Assembly (NCBI GenBank): GCA_041082235.1 | Contig: JBDOIG010000027.1 | Location: 1-30,292, forward strand | Length of the DNA: 30,292 bases | Direction: 5' to 3' | Source: CALJEL01 sp041082235 | GTDB taxonomy: Bacteria > Nitrospirota > Thermodesulfovibrionia > Thermodesulfovibrionales > CALJEL01 | Part shown: one piece after another, positions 7,641 through 15,217 of the stretch | Layout of the letters: every line of letters begins with the position of its first letter | Numbering within the stretch: the first letter of the stretch is position 1 | The notes under the pieces: generated by a model | The model's database searches: none | Seen by the model: the letters and a program-made list of their open reading frames with translations, nothing else | Told to the model about the DNA's origin: nothing | Made by a program: the position numbers and the translations under genes

Positions 7641-7888
7641 AGAAGAAATATTATTCCTTTAAAGAGGCAGAAGAGGACCTCCGGGCCTATGAACCTGACG
7701 AAGAATATTTGAGAGACCCTAAATCATTATTGAGAATGAAACTTTTCTGGAAGAATATAAAATCAACAAGGGGAAACTTTAATGCCCGTAATGTAAGATA
7801 TGTTGTTATGGGAGCTTTTGCTGTGATTTTATATGGATATGGAAGGACCAGAGGATTCAACACTGAATTTCTTATAAAAAAACAATAA
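7628..7888 (+). pseudogene. Small ORF, likely remnant of a nucleotidyltransferase-type toxin/antitoxin gene
   Basis: An 86-residue frame. The C-terminal part (ARNVRYVVMGAFAVILYGYGR) resembles the opening strand and glycine turn of MNT/AbiEii-type nucleotidyltransferases, usually VxYVVVGGFAVxxHGxxR followed by a D-x-D metal site. Here the following residues are GFNTEFLIKKQ and stop, so the catalytic aspartates are missing and the domain is cut off. The N-terminal half (FKEAEEDLRAYEPDEEYLRDP) resembles the short partner proteins often encoded just before such enzymes, which suggests a fusion left by a deletion. Its ATG lies in a repeat hairpin with no proper ribosome binding site. It may still be translated, but I see no active function. 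Confidence 0.5.
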
Positions 7889-7905
7889 AGGGCAAGGGCT
7901 TCTCA

Positions 7906-8820
7906 ATGAAAGACCTTCTTGGAATAAGGGAGCTTAAAAAAGAAGAGATTGAAGAGATCCTTAAAACTGCCTCTGCCTTTAAGGATGTCCTCAGGAGGGA
8001 TATTAAAAAGGTTCCCACCTTACGGGGCAAGACAGTTGTGAATCTATTCTTTGAGCCCTCCACAAGGACAAGGACATCCTTTGAACTTGCTGAAAAGAGG
8101 ATGAGTATGGATGTCCTGAACTTTTCAGTACCTGCCTCTTCTGTTGTTAAGGGCGAAAGTCTTCTTGACACCATAAAAACCATAGAGTCCTATGAGATAG
8201 ATTTTATGGTTATAAGACATTCAAGCAGCGGTGTACCAAATCTTATTGCTGCTCATACAAAGGCATCTGTCATAAATGCTGGTGACGGTATCAATGAGCA
8301 TCCTACCCAGGCACTTCTTGATGCCTTTACCATAATAGAAAAGAAAGAAAGGATTGAAGGTCTTGAGATTGCTATTGTTGGTGATATCCTGCACAGCAGG
8401 GTTGCAAGATCAAATATATACTGTCTTACAAAACTCGGAGCAAGGATAAGACTTATAGGTCCACCTACACTTATCCCTGCTGAATTTATTTCTCATGAAC
8501 CAGTTAAGGTCTTTTACAGAATGGAAGAGGGTTTAAAAGATGTGGATGTTATAATGATGCTGAGGCTCCAGATGGAAAGACAGGGTAAGGGATTCTTTCC
8601 AACCGTAGGGGAATATTTCAAGATATGGGGACTTACAAAAGAAAGGCTCGGTCTTGCAAGGCCAGATGCAATAGTAATGCATCCTGGCCCCATGAACAGG
8701 GGTATAGAAATAGCCTCTGATGTTGCTGATGGGCCACAGTCAGTTATCCTTGACCAGGTAACAAATGGTATAGCAATAAGGATGGCGGTAATGTATCTGC
8801 TTAAAGGAGGTGAGGCTTGA
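7906..8820 (+). CDS. pyrB: Aspartate carbamoyltransferase catalytic subunit
   Basis: Second step of UMP synthesis: carbamoyl phosphate plus aspartate gives N-carbamoyl-aspartate. The 304 residues match the usual catalytic chain. The carbamoyl phosphate loop STRTRTSFE is at about 51-59, HPTQALLDAFTI at about 130, VGDILHSRVARSN at about 155 and HPGPMNRGIEI at about 263. No PyrI regulatory subunit is encoded nearby. The upstream GGCAAGGG site is weak. The gene ends in a TTGA overlap with pyrC, and AGGAGGTGA inside its last codons serves pyrC, so the two are translationally coupled. Confidence 0.97.
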   Translation: MKDLLGIRELKKEEIEEILKTASAFKDVLRRDIKKVPTLRGKTVVNLFFEPSTRTRTSFELAEKRMSMDVLNFSVPASSVVKGESLLDTIKTIESYEIDFMVIRHSSSGVPNLIAAHTKASVINAGDGINEHPTQALLDAFTIIEKKERIEGLEIAIVGDILHSRVARSNIYCLTKLGARIRLIGPPTLIPAEFISHEPVKVFYRMEEGLKDVDVIMMLRLQMERQGKGFFPTVGEYFKIWGLTKERLGLARPDAIVMHPGPMNRGIEIASDVADGPQSVILDQVTNGIAIRMAVMYLLKGGEA

Positions 8821-10130
8821 ACCTTATTATCAAGAATGGTCATATCGTTGACCCATCTCACGAAATAGATAGTCAGGGAGATATAGTTATTGAAAATGGA
8901 AAGATAAAGGAGTTAGTCCTCAGGCCTTCAACCCTCAGCCCCCAGCCTTCAGCCTTCAAAATAATTGATGCCACAGGTCTCTATGTGCTTCCAGGACTTG
9001 TAGATATGCACTGCCACCTGCGTGAGCCTGGCTTCAGTCATAAAGAGACCATCAGAACAGGAACCCGCGCAGGTCTCAGGGGAGGTTTTACAACCCTCTG
9101 CTGCATGCCAAATACAGAGCCTGTAAATGATAATGAGACAGTTACAGAATTCATTCTTAGAAAGGCCTATGCAGAAGGAGCCTGTTACGTCTATCCCGTT
9201 GGAGCAATAACAAAGGGACAGCGGGGTGAGGAACTTGCAGAGATGGGTAAGATGTATGCCGCAGGTTGTATTGCCTTTTCTGATGATGGAAGGCCTGTAA
9301 TGAACAGCCTCATAATGCGAAGGGCCCTTGAATATTCTAAGGCCTTTCATGTGCCTATTATCAGCCATGCTGAAGACATCAATCTATCAGAGGGTGGCGT
9401 AATGAATGAAGGTGCAGTCTCTTTAAGGCTCGGACTCAGGGGAATCCCCAAAGAGGCAGAGGAGATAATGATTGCAAGGGACATAATGCTCGCAAGGCTT
9501 ACAGGTGGAAGGCTTCATATTGCCCATGTATCCACAAAGGGTTCTGTTGAACTTATAAGAAGGGCGAAGCAAGAGGGAATAAACATAACTGCCGAGACCT
9601 GTCCCCATTACTTTACCCTTACAGAAGAGGCAGTGGATAACTATAATACAAATGCAAAGGTAAATCCTCCCTTAAGGACGGAAAGGGATTTGGAGGCAAT
9701 AATTGAGGGGCTCAAGGATAGCACAATTGATGTCATTGCAACAGACCATGCACCTCATCACAGGGATGAAAAACTTCAGGAGTTTGACAGGGCACCATCT
9801 GGAATATCAGGGCTTGAGACCTGCCTTTCATTAAGTCTCAGGCTTGTTCATGAAGGTTATTTCACTATGAAGGATCTTGTTAGCAAACTTTCTTTTAATC
9901 CTGCAAGGATACTGGGTATATCTAAGGGAACATTAAAACAGGGCATGCCAGCAGATATTGTTATTGTGGATATTAATAAAGAATTTAAAGTTAAACCAGA
10001 GGAATTCATATCCCTTGGTAAAAACACACCATTTGATGGATGGACGCTTAAAGGTATGGTAGTTATGACGATCTGTAAAGGTGAATTACATGAGTATGGA
10101 AACAGGGAAAAGCAGGCACCTCAATACTAA
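8817..10130 (+). CDS. pyrC: Dihydroorotase (PyrC, amidohydrolase family)
   Basis: Cyclises N-carbamoyl-aspartate to dihydroorotate. The motifs are those of the long (class I-type) dihydroorotases: DMHCHLREPG with the two metal histidines, CMPNTEPVND, ISHAED, HIAHVSTKGS, ETCPHYF and VIATDHAPH with the catalytic aspartate. The start is TTG at 8817, supported by AGGAGGTGA at 8805-8813; no better start exists. At 437 residues it is slightly longer than typical. Residues about 35-47 (RPSTLSPQPSAFK) are encoded by a low-complexity repeat inserted between two beta strands of the N-terminal sandwich domain, outside the barrel. Its end overlaps the Nudix gene. Confidence 0.96.
   Translation: MNLIIKNGHIVDPSHEIDSQGDIVIENGKIKELVLRPSTLSPQPSAFKIIDATGLYVLPGLVDMHCHLREPGFSHKETIRTGTRAGLRGGFTTLCCMPNTEPVNDNETVTEFILRKAYAEGACYVYPVGAITKGQRGEELAEMGKMYAAGCIAFSDDGRPVMNSLIMRRALEYSKAFHVPIISHAEDINLSEGGVMNEGAVSLRLGLRGIPKEAEEIMIARDIMLARLTGGRLHIAHVSTKGSVELIRRAKQEGINITAETCPHYFTLTEEAVDNYNTNAKVNPPLRTERDLEAIIEGLKDSTIDVIATDHAPHHRDEKLQEFDRAPSGISGLETCLSLSLRLVHEGYFTMKDLVSKLSFNPARILGISKGTLKQGMPADIVIVDINKEFKVKPEEFISLGKNTPFDGWTLKGMVVMTICKGELHEYGNREKQAPQY
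8919..8959 (+). repeat. CCTTCAGCC-type low-complexity repeat inside pyrC
   Basis: Units CCTTCA, CCTCAGCC, CCAGCCTTCAG and CCTTCA follow one another with no coding logic beyond keeping the frame. The length preserves the reading frame of pyrC. Confidence 0.7.
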
Positions 10131-10686
10131 CAAAAAGATTTTACATGAAGGGAAATTCCTCAGGCTCGCAGAGATAACAGGCCGTACTCCTTCAGGACAG
10201 CCCTTTACCTGGGAGATTATTGAAAGGGTTAATGCAAGAGGTATAGTTGTGATAGTCCCTGTAAGGGAAACACCATCTGAAAACTTCTTTGTCTTTGTCA
10301 GGCAGTGGAGGGCACCCCTTGAGGCATGGGTTATTGAGTTTCCAGCAGGTCTTAATGATAAAAACGAGGCACTTGAGCTCGTTGCCAGAAGAGAATTAAA
10401 GGAAGAGACAGGTTATGAGGCAGAAGAGATAATCTCTCTGGGGACATTCCCGGCATCAAGCGGTATATCCTCTGAAAAACTCTCCTGCTATCTTGCAAGA
10501 AATCTTGTACAAACAGGTGAGATTGCTCTTGAACCACTGGAAGAGCTTGAGGTAATAGAGATATCCTTCAGCTCGGTAAAGGAAAGGCTCAAGGATGCCC
10601 AGCTCAGGGGTGACTATGTGGACCTCAAGGTCTATGCCCTTATAGAACTTGCAATGTCTGCGATGCATAATTCCGGAAAGGACTAA
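10090..10686 (+). CDS. Nudix hydrolase, ADP-ribose pyrophosphatase-like
   Basis: Probably hydrolyses ADP-ribose or a related nucleoside diphosphate sugar. The Nudix box is perfect: G-x5-E-x7-RELKEETGY, beginning at GLNDKNE. FVRQWRAPLEAWVIEFPAG upstream is typical of the ADP-ribose pyrophosphatase branch. I chose the ATG at 10090 because AAAGGTGA (10077-10084) lies 5 bases before it; an in-frame GTG at 10081 falls inside that site. The start overlaps pyrC by 41 bases, so it belongs to the pyr operon. Its stop abuts the convergent lptD stop with no gap. Confidence 0.93.
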   Translation: MSMETGKSRHLNTNKKILHEGKFLRLAEITGRTPSGQPFTWEIIERVNARGIVVIVPVRETPSENFFVFVRQWRAPLEAWVIEFPAGLNDKNEALELVARRELKEETGYEAEEIISLGTFPASSGISSEKLSCYLARNLVQTGEIALEPLEELEVIEISFSSVKERLKDAQLRGDYVDLKVYALIELAMSAMHNSGKD

Positions 10687-12714
10687 TTACAATCCTTTAA
10701 GGTCAATGCTTGCCAGAATGGAATAATCCCCTGGTGTTTTAATATATCTCAGGTTAAGTGTCCAGCACTGCCTTTTCCATGAAATTCCTGAAATAAAATT
10801 CCTGAGCCCTTCACCTTTCATGTCATACCACAGGGTTGAGTTCAGGGAGAGGACCCTTGATATGTCATAAAAGATACTGGTGCTTAGAAACAGGAGGTTA
10901 AGGTCCTGAGAATACCTCTCAGCAATGGAAAACCTTAATCTCTCCATTGCAAGCCCTGTCCTGAAGGTAAGGGTCTTTATCATCTCCTCTTCAATATCAT
11001 ATTCTGCCCTGAGCTGGGCATAGAATCTCTTTATCCTCAGTGAGGCCTCTCCAGTAAAAGGAAGCCACCTCCCAGGACCAAGGGCATCATAGGGCTGGCT
11101 TAATCTTATCTGAAATATTGTATCAGGCCAGTGAAATCTGTTTAAGAGGTCAATGTCTATTTCTGAGGTCTTTTTAAATATATCCCTGATATCAAAGGGC
11201 TCTTCAAGGGTTCTGTCAGAACTGAGTATCTCTTTCCTGATAAATCCAATAGAAGGTTCAACTGTATGCATGAACGCTCCATCTCTTTTATAAAGCATTG
11301 TGCTTAATTTAAGTGAATAGTCTATCTCTGAAAGAGACCTTTCCTTCTGAAATCCCTTATTCATGCCCTCATCTTTAAGCCAGTAATAGATACCCCTGAG
11401 ATTGAGGGACTGACTCAATACAAATCTCTCACCAGCGGAATGTATTACGCCAGGACTCAACATGAGCCTCTGACCCTTTATACCCTCCTCTCTGTAGAAA
11501 TTTCCTACCCTGGCCTCAAACCAGTAGGAAAGTTTATCATATAATTTTGATGGATAAAGGAATACACCTGCCTCAGGAAGTCTCTGACTCACGATAGATG
11601 TATCTCTGTCAAGATCCTGCCAGTATTGGCCATGAATAAAAAATCTTGATGATGGCCCTGTATAACTCATCTCTGCAGCTGAATCAAGGAACCTTGTTAA
11701 CCTCACCTCCCTTAAGGGATTATAGGTCTCGAAAAAATCCTCTGTTACTGCATGAATTGACAGGAATTCCCTGAAGGAAGGATATCTGGTGACGACATGC
11801 GGAGATTCTAACTGATAATACTGTTGTCTTATCAGCAATTCATAAAAATCATTTTCCATTTTTGAGTCTCTGATATGATATGCCCAGAGATCAAGATAAT
11901 TTTCAGGAAGGCCCCTGTATCTGAATTCCAGTCCCTTACCAATACCCCTTTCACTGTAAAGATCAAGGATAACCGTGGAGTCTGCATTCTCACCAAGCAC
12001 AATATAAAAGGGTGTCTTGAGCTCAGAACCAAGCCTGTCACTGTAAGAGAAAGACGGAATTAAAAAACCTGTTTTTCTTTCTGTAAGAGCAGGAGCCCAT
12101 ATGTATGGTGTATAAAATACAGGGATACCTTTGATATTGAATGTTGCGTCCTTTGAGGTGATCCTGTCTCCTTTAATAAAATCCACATCCCTTCCCTTAA
12201 TACACCAGTCAGGTACAGGACCTTCACAGGTGGTGAATGTAGCCTTTTTAAAAACAAAATGGTTCTCTGAGATTTTCTGGACCTCTGGTGAGATTATCCT
12301 CATATAATCCTTCTTAAAGACTATCTCTGCATCATAGAGGACACCTGTCCTGTCCCTGAGATTGAGGGTTGCCCTTGAGGCCTTAATGGAGATTCCATTA
12401 TCTTCATAATAGACATTGCCTTTTAATTCTGCCTGTGCATTTGTAGCATTATATAAACCCTCCTCAGCCTGAACCTGCATCGTCTCGGAATCTGTAGTTT
12501 TTATAATGTTTATATTTCCTTTAAGGGTATATATACCCTTTTGTTCTGTGAGTTCCTGTGATGATATCTTTACTGGAAATTCAGAAAGTTCCTGAGATTC
12601 AGACCTTGACGGAATGAGGAAGACATCAATTATTAAAAAAGATAAAATAAGTAATGTGAAATGAGCAAGGCGTGACGGGTGATGGGTTATGAGTAATGGG
12701 TATAGCGTGTTCAA
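10687..12714 (-). CDS. lptD: LPS-assembly protein LptD (outer membrane)
   Basis: Outer-membrane beta-barrel that inserts lipopolysaccharide, together with LptE. The 675 residues begin with an export signal (hydrophobic stretch TLLILSFLIIDVFLI at about 20-34). An OstA/LptA-like N-terminal domain follows (YTLKGNINI, AELKGNVYYEDNG), then the family signature TTCEGPVPDWCIKG with two cysteines, and a long barrel of alternating strands ending in SIDLKGL. A further cysteine is near the C-terminus (KRQCWTLNLRY), consistent with the LptD disulfide scheme. The only start is TTG at 12714, because TAA precedes it in frame; it overlaps the folC stop. Residues about 5-18 of the signal region are encoded by a family A repeat. 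Confidence 0.93.
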   Translation of the reverse strand: MNTLYPLLITHHPSRLAHFTLLILSFLIIDVFLIPSRSESQELSEFPVKISSQELTEQKGIYTLKGNINIIKTTDSETMQVQAEEGLYNATNAQAELKGNVYYEDNGISIKASRATLNLRDRTGVLYDAEIVFKKDYMRIISPEVQKISENHFVFKKATFTTCEGPVPDWCIKGRDVDFIKGDRITSKDATFNIKGIPVFYTPYIWAPALTERKTGFLIPSFSYSDRLGSELKTPFYIVLGENADSTVILDLYSERGIGKGLEFRYRGLPENYLDLWAYHIRDSKMENDFYELLIRQQYYQLESPHVVTRYPSFREFLSIHAVTEDFFETYNPLREVRLTRFLDSAAEMSYTGPSSRFFIHGQYWQDLDRDTSIVSQRLPEAGVFLYPSKLYDKLSYWFEARVGNFYREEGIKGQRLMLSPGVIHSAGERFVLSQSLNLRGIYYWLKDEGMNKGFQKERSLSEIDYSLKLSTMLYKRDGAFMHTVEPSIGFIRKEILSSDRTLEEPFDIRDIFKKTSEIDIDLLNRFHWPDTIFQIRLSQPYDALGPGRWLPFTGEASLRIKRFYAQLRAEYDIEEEMIKTLTFRTGLAMERLRFSIAERYSQDLNLLFLSTSIFYDISRVLSLNSTLWYDMKGEGLRNFISGISWKRQCWTLNLRYIKTPGDYSILASIDLKGL
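12671..12704 (-). repeat. Family A repeat inside the lptD signal-peptide coding region
   Basis: On the plus strand it reads CGTGACGGGTGATGGGTTATGAGTAATGG in outline, the same unit as the intergenic A copies at 14224-14250 and 23004-23030. In frame on the minus strand it encodes PLLITHHPSRLA. Confidence 0.7.
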
Positions 12715-14201
12715 ACCTTACTCGTACCCCCAAAAATCTGACGTTTTTTGGGGACCCCCACTTTTCTCTCCATACTTTCTCTGAGTGTCCTTAAACTCTC
12801 TCTTTCTCCTAAAACAACCTTGGCCTCTCCAACTGTATAAAAAGAACCGGTAATAACAATCAGGTCTCCAGGGATATAAAAATCCCCTGCCATCTCTATA
12901 GCCTCCCTTACAGTCTCAGCATTATATATGGAGCTACTATATGAGGTGTGCAAGGCCTCTATCTTTTTCTTTAATTTATCTGCCTCAAGTGCCCTCTTAT
13001 AATCAGGTCTTGTAGTGATAACAATATCACAGATACCATCAAAGGCCCTGACAATGCCATCTATGTCTTTGTCAGCCATAATTCCAAGTATAAGTATAAT
13101 CCTTTTATAAAGTTTTCTATAGATGTCCCTCAGGGCCTCTGAGAGTTTTTGTGCTGCCTGAGGGTTATGAGCTCCATCAAAAAGAAAGTGCATACCCTCA
13201 GGGGACCCCAGAAAATCATTAGATTTTCTAAGAACCCCGTCAGTCTTAAAAAGCTCAAGCCTACCTGGCCAGCAGGTATGTTTAATATTAGAGCAGAAGT
13301 GCTGTAGAGCAGTAGAGTGGAAGGCTTCAGCACTTCCGAGCTTCCAAGCTCCCAAGTTTCTGGTCTGCTGTTCTAAGAATAAAAGAAAGGCCTTTATCGC
13401 AAGACAGGCATTCTCAAGCTGATGAACTCCAGTAAGAGGGGTAAAGAGATCTTTAAATGTGTATCTTTCATCTTCATAATCAAAGAGGAGCCCCCGCGGA
13501 GTCATCTCCCTCAGAGAGCCTCTGAAATCCTGCCCATAGATATAAAGAGGGCCATTCATTTCAATGGTCTTCTTCTTTATAACAGCCATTGCCTCATGCT
13601 CCTGCAAGGCAGAGACCACAGGGACACACCTTTTAATTATCCCTGCCTTTTCCATGGCTATTTCTCTGAGAGTCTCTCCCAGGAACTCTTTGTGGTCCAG
13701 ACCTATCTTTGTAATAACAGATACAGAGGGATTTATGACATTGGTTGCATCAAGCCTGCCACCCATACCGACCTCAACAACTGCTATATCAATCTTCCTT
13801 TCAGAAAAATACTTAAAGGCAAGGGCTGTGATGAATTCAAAAAATGTTGGGTTTATGTCCTCTGCAAGTCTGCTGCGAATCAATTCCGTAAGCCTTATGA
13901 CATCTTTTTCTGATATCTCTTCTGGAAGGGAGTCTTGAGAGGAAAAGATCTTTATCCTCTCAGTAAATCTGACCATATGAGGAGATGTAAAAAGCCCTGT
14001 TTTTAATCCAAGACCGTTCAGTAATGTGGCGACCGTGGCAGAGGTGGAACCCTTGCCATTTGTGCCAGCTATATGGATTGTAAGATAATCCCTGTCAGGT
14101 CTGCCAAGGGCACTGAGAAGGGCCTCTGTATTCTTAAGGCCAAATTTCAGCCCGAATTTCTGAAGACTGTAAAGATAATTTATTGTTTCTGAATAGGACA
14201 T
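12711..14201 (-). CDS. folC: Bifunctional folylpolyglutamate synthase / dihydrofolate synthase
   Basis: Mur-ligase-type ATP enzyme that adds glutamate to dihydropteroate and folates. The P-loop HIAGTNGKGSTSA is near residue 45, the lid and metal region TFFEFITALAF and VEVGMGGRLDATN follow, then KIGLDHKEFLGET and the C-terminal domain with FDGAHNPQAA. I prefer the ATG at 14201 (496 aa); an in-frame TTG at 14213 adds four residues. Neither has a good ribosome binding site. The protein is about 60 residues longer than usual because of inserts: a repeat-coded stretch (LGAWKLGSAEAFHSTALQHF), a palindrome-coded KSNDFLGSP and a palindrome-coded C-terminus (VGVPKKRQIFGGT). They lie in loops or the tail, so activity is probably kept. 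Confidence 0.93.
   Translation of the reverse strand: MSYSETINYLYSLQKFGLKFGLKNTEALLSALGRPDRDYLTIHIAGTNGKGSTSATVATLLNGLGLKTGLFTSPHMVRFTERIKIFSSQDSLPEEISEKDVIRLTELIRSRLAEDINPTFFEFITALAFKYFSERKIDIAVVEVGMGGRLDATNVINPSVSVITKIGLDHKEFLGETLREIAMEKAGIIKRCVPVVSALQEHEAMAVIKKKTIEMNGPLYIYGQDFRGSLREMTPRGLLFDYEDERYTFKDLFTPLTGVHQLENACLAIKAFLLFLEQQTRNLGAWKLGSAEAFHSTALQHFCSNIKHTCWPGRLELFKTDGVLRKSNDFLGSPEGMHFLFDGAHNPQAAQKLSEALRDIYRKLYKRIILILGIMADKDIDGIVRAFDGICDIVITTRPDYKRALEADKLKKKIEALHTSYSSSIYNAETVREAIEMAGDFYIPGDLIVITGSFYTVGEAKVVLGERESLRTLRESMERKVGVPKKRQIFGGTSKV
12726..12760 (-). repeat. Palindromic element at the folC 3' end (family F)
   Basis: CCCCAAAAA and TTTTTGGGG arms flank a core with CGTCAGA on the minus strand, bordered by GGGGTCCCC. 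It encodes the last residues of FolC in frame. A related core occurs at about 18441-18470. Confidence 0.65.
13201..13238 (-). repeat. Palindromic element inside folC (family F)
   Basis: AGAAAATC and GATTTTCT arms around a four-base loop are bordered by GGGGACCCC on one side and GAACCCC on the other. The insertion keeps the frame and encodes residues between KTDGV and PEGMHFLFDG. Confidence 0.65.
13300..13370 (-). repeat. Low-complexity GCTTCCAAGCTCCCAAG-type repeat inside folC
   Basis: The plus strand shows GCTGTAGAGCAGTAGAG followed by CTTCCGAGCTTCCAAGCTC, short repeated units unlike surrounding codon use. They encode an extra, poorly conserved segment before the conserved WPGRLE. Confidence 0.6.
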
Positions 14202-14223
14202 GCTTGAATCCAATTAGATTCGC

Positions 14224-14372
14224 GGTGAGTAATCCATGACAGGTAATGAGTTTTTTAACTCATTGAAAGACAAGGTCCTTCAAACTCCCTCTTAAATAAA
14301 ATTTTAATAATTTTATCATTTGGGATTTTAAAGGGGCTAAGCCCCTTTACAGATCATGCGTCACGGATTACA
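14224..14372. repeat. Composite repeat: family A inverted arms around a family B element
   Basis: The left arm GGTGAGTAATCCATGACAGG (14224 on) and the reverse complement of the right arm at 14353-14372 share GTAATCC.TGAC. Between them are a TTGAA...TTCAA hairpin (14263-14283), an AT-rich palindrome (AATAAAATT...AATTTTAT) and AAAGGGGC/GCCCCTTT around TAA (about 14330-14348). The accD stop falls inside the right arm. Confidence 0.7.
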
Positions 14373-15217
14373 GTTTTATTGCCCATAAAAAGTTCTATAA
14401 GAAGTGCTACGGTTTTTTTAAGCTCTTTTCTCTCCGCCACTGCATCCACGAACCCATGACTCAATAAAAATTCTGCCCTCTGGAAATCTTCTGGTAGTTG
14501 TTGTTTTGTGGTCTGCTCTATGACTCTCGGGCCTGCGAATCCTATAAGGCTCTTTGGTTCAGCAATAATTATATCTCCAAGCATGGCAAAGCTTGCTGTA
14601 ACTCCTCCAAAGGTCGGGTCACAGAGTATTGTTATATAGAGAATACCCTCATCCTTTAATCTCGCAATGGCCTGGGAGACCTTTGCCATCTGCATGAGTG
14701 AAAACATCCCTTCCTGCATCCTTGCCCCGCCTGAGGCTGTAATTGCTATAAAGGGCACCTTATTTGCTGCAGCCCTCTCCGCAGCCCGTGCAATCTTCTC
14801 TCCCACAACAGAACCCATACTGCCCCCAAAAAAGGAAAAGTCCATGACCGCCACAACCACAGGGTGTCCTTTTATAAGGCCTTCTCCTGTTATCACTGCC
14901 TCCTTGAGTTTTGTCTTTTCCTGATATTCCTTTAATTTTTCAGGATAGGATTTATTAGCATCATTGAATCCAAGTGGGTCAGATGGAAAAAGGGTGGCAT
15001 CCATCTCCTCAAAGGTATTTGGATCAAGAAGGAGATTAAGTCTTTCAATGGCACTGATACGGAAATGATAATTGCATTTAGGACAGACCTGAAGATTTTT
15101 TTCCACCTCTTTTTTATAGACAATCTCTTTGCAATTTTCGCATTTAACCCAGAGTCCTTCAGGTATCCTCACCTTCTTGGCCCTGGTGGTTTCTCTTGAT
15201 TTCTTAAACCATGCCAT
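14354..15217 (-). CDS. accD: Acetyl-CoA carboxylase carboxyltransferase subunit beta
   Basis: Carboxyltransferase half of acetyl-CoA carboxylase, making malonyl-CoA with AccA. An N-terminal zinc ribbon (CENC, then CPKC) leads into the crotonase-like domain with FFGGSMGSVVGEKIARA, ITASGGARMQEG, DPTFGGVTASFAMLGD and IGFAGPRVIEQT. At 287 residues the length is normal. The last residues (TVIRDA) are read from a family A repeat, so the native C-terminus has been replaced or extended. The start overlaps the upstream stop by one base (TAATG). The trpA - accD - folC order is a common bacterial arrangement; accA is not in the window. Confidence 0.96.
   Translation of the reverse strand: MAWFKKSRETTRAKKVRIPEGLWVKCENCKEIVYKKEVEKNLQVCPKCNYHFRISAIERLNLLLDPNTFEEMDATLFPSDPLGFNDANKSYPEKLKEYQEKTKLKEAVITGEGLIKGHPVVVAVMDFSFFGGSMGSVVGEKIARAAERAAANKVPFIAITASGGARMQEGMFSLMQMAKVSQAIARLKDEGILYITILCDPTFGGVTASFAMLGDIIIAEPKSLIGFAGPRVIEQTTKQQLPEDFQRAEFLLSHGFVDAVAERKELKKTVALLIELFMGNKTVIRDA

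Noticed and set aside
13422..13913. 163-residue plus-strand frame
   Set aside because: Antisense to conserved folC sequence, with unlikely composition; a shadow frame.
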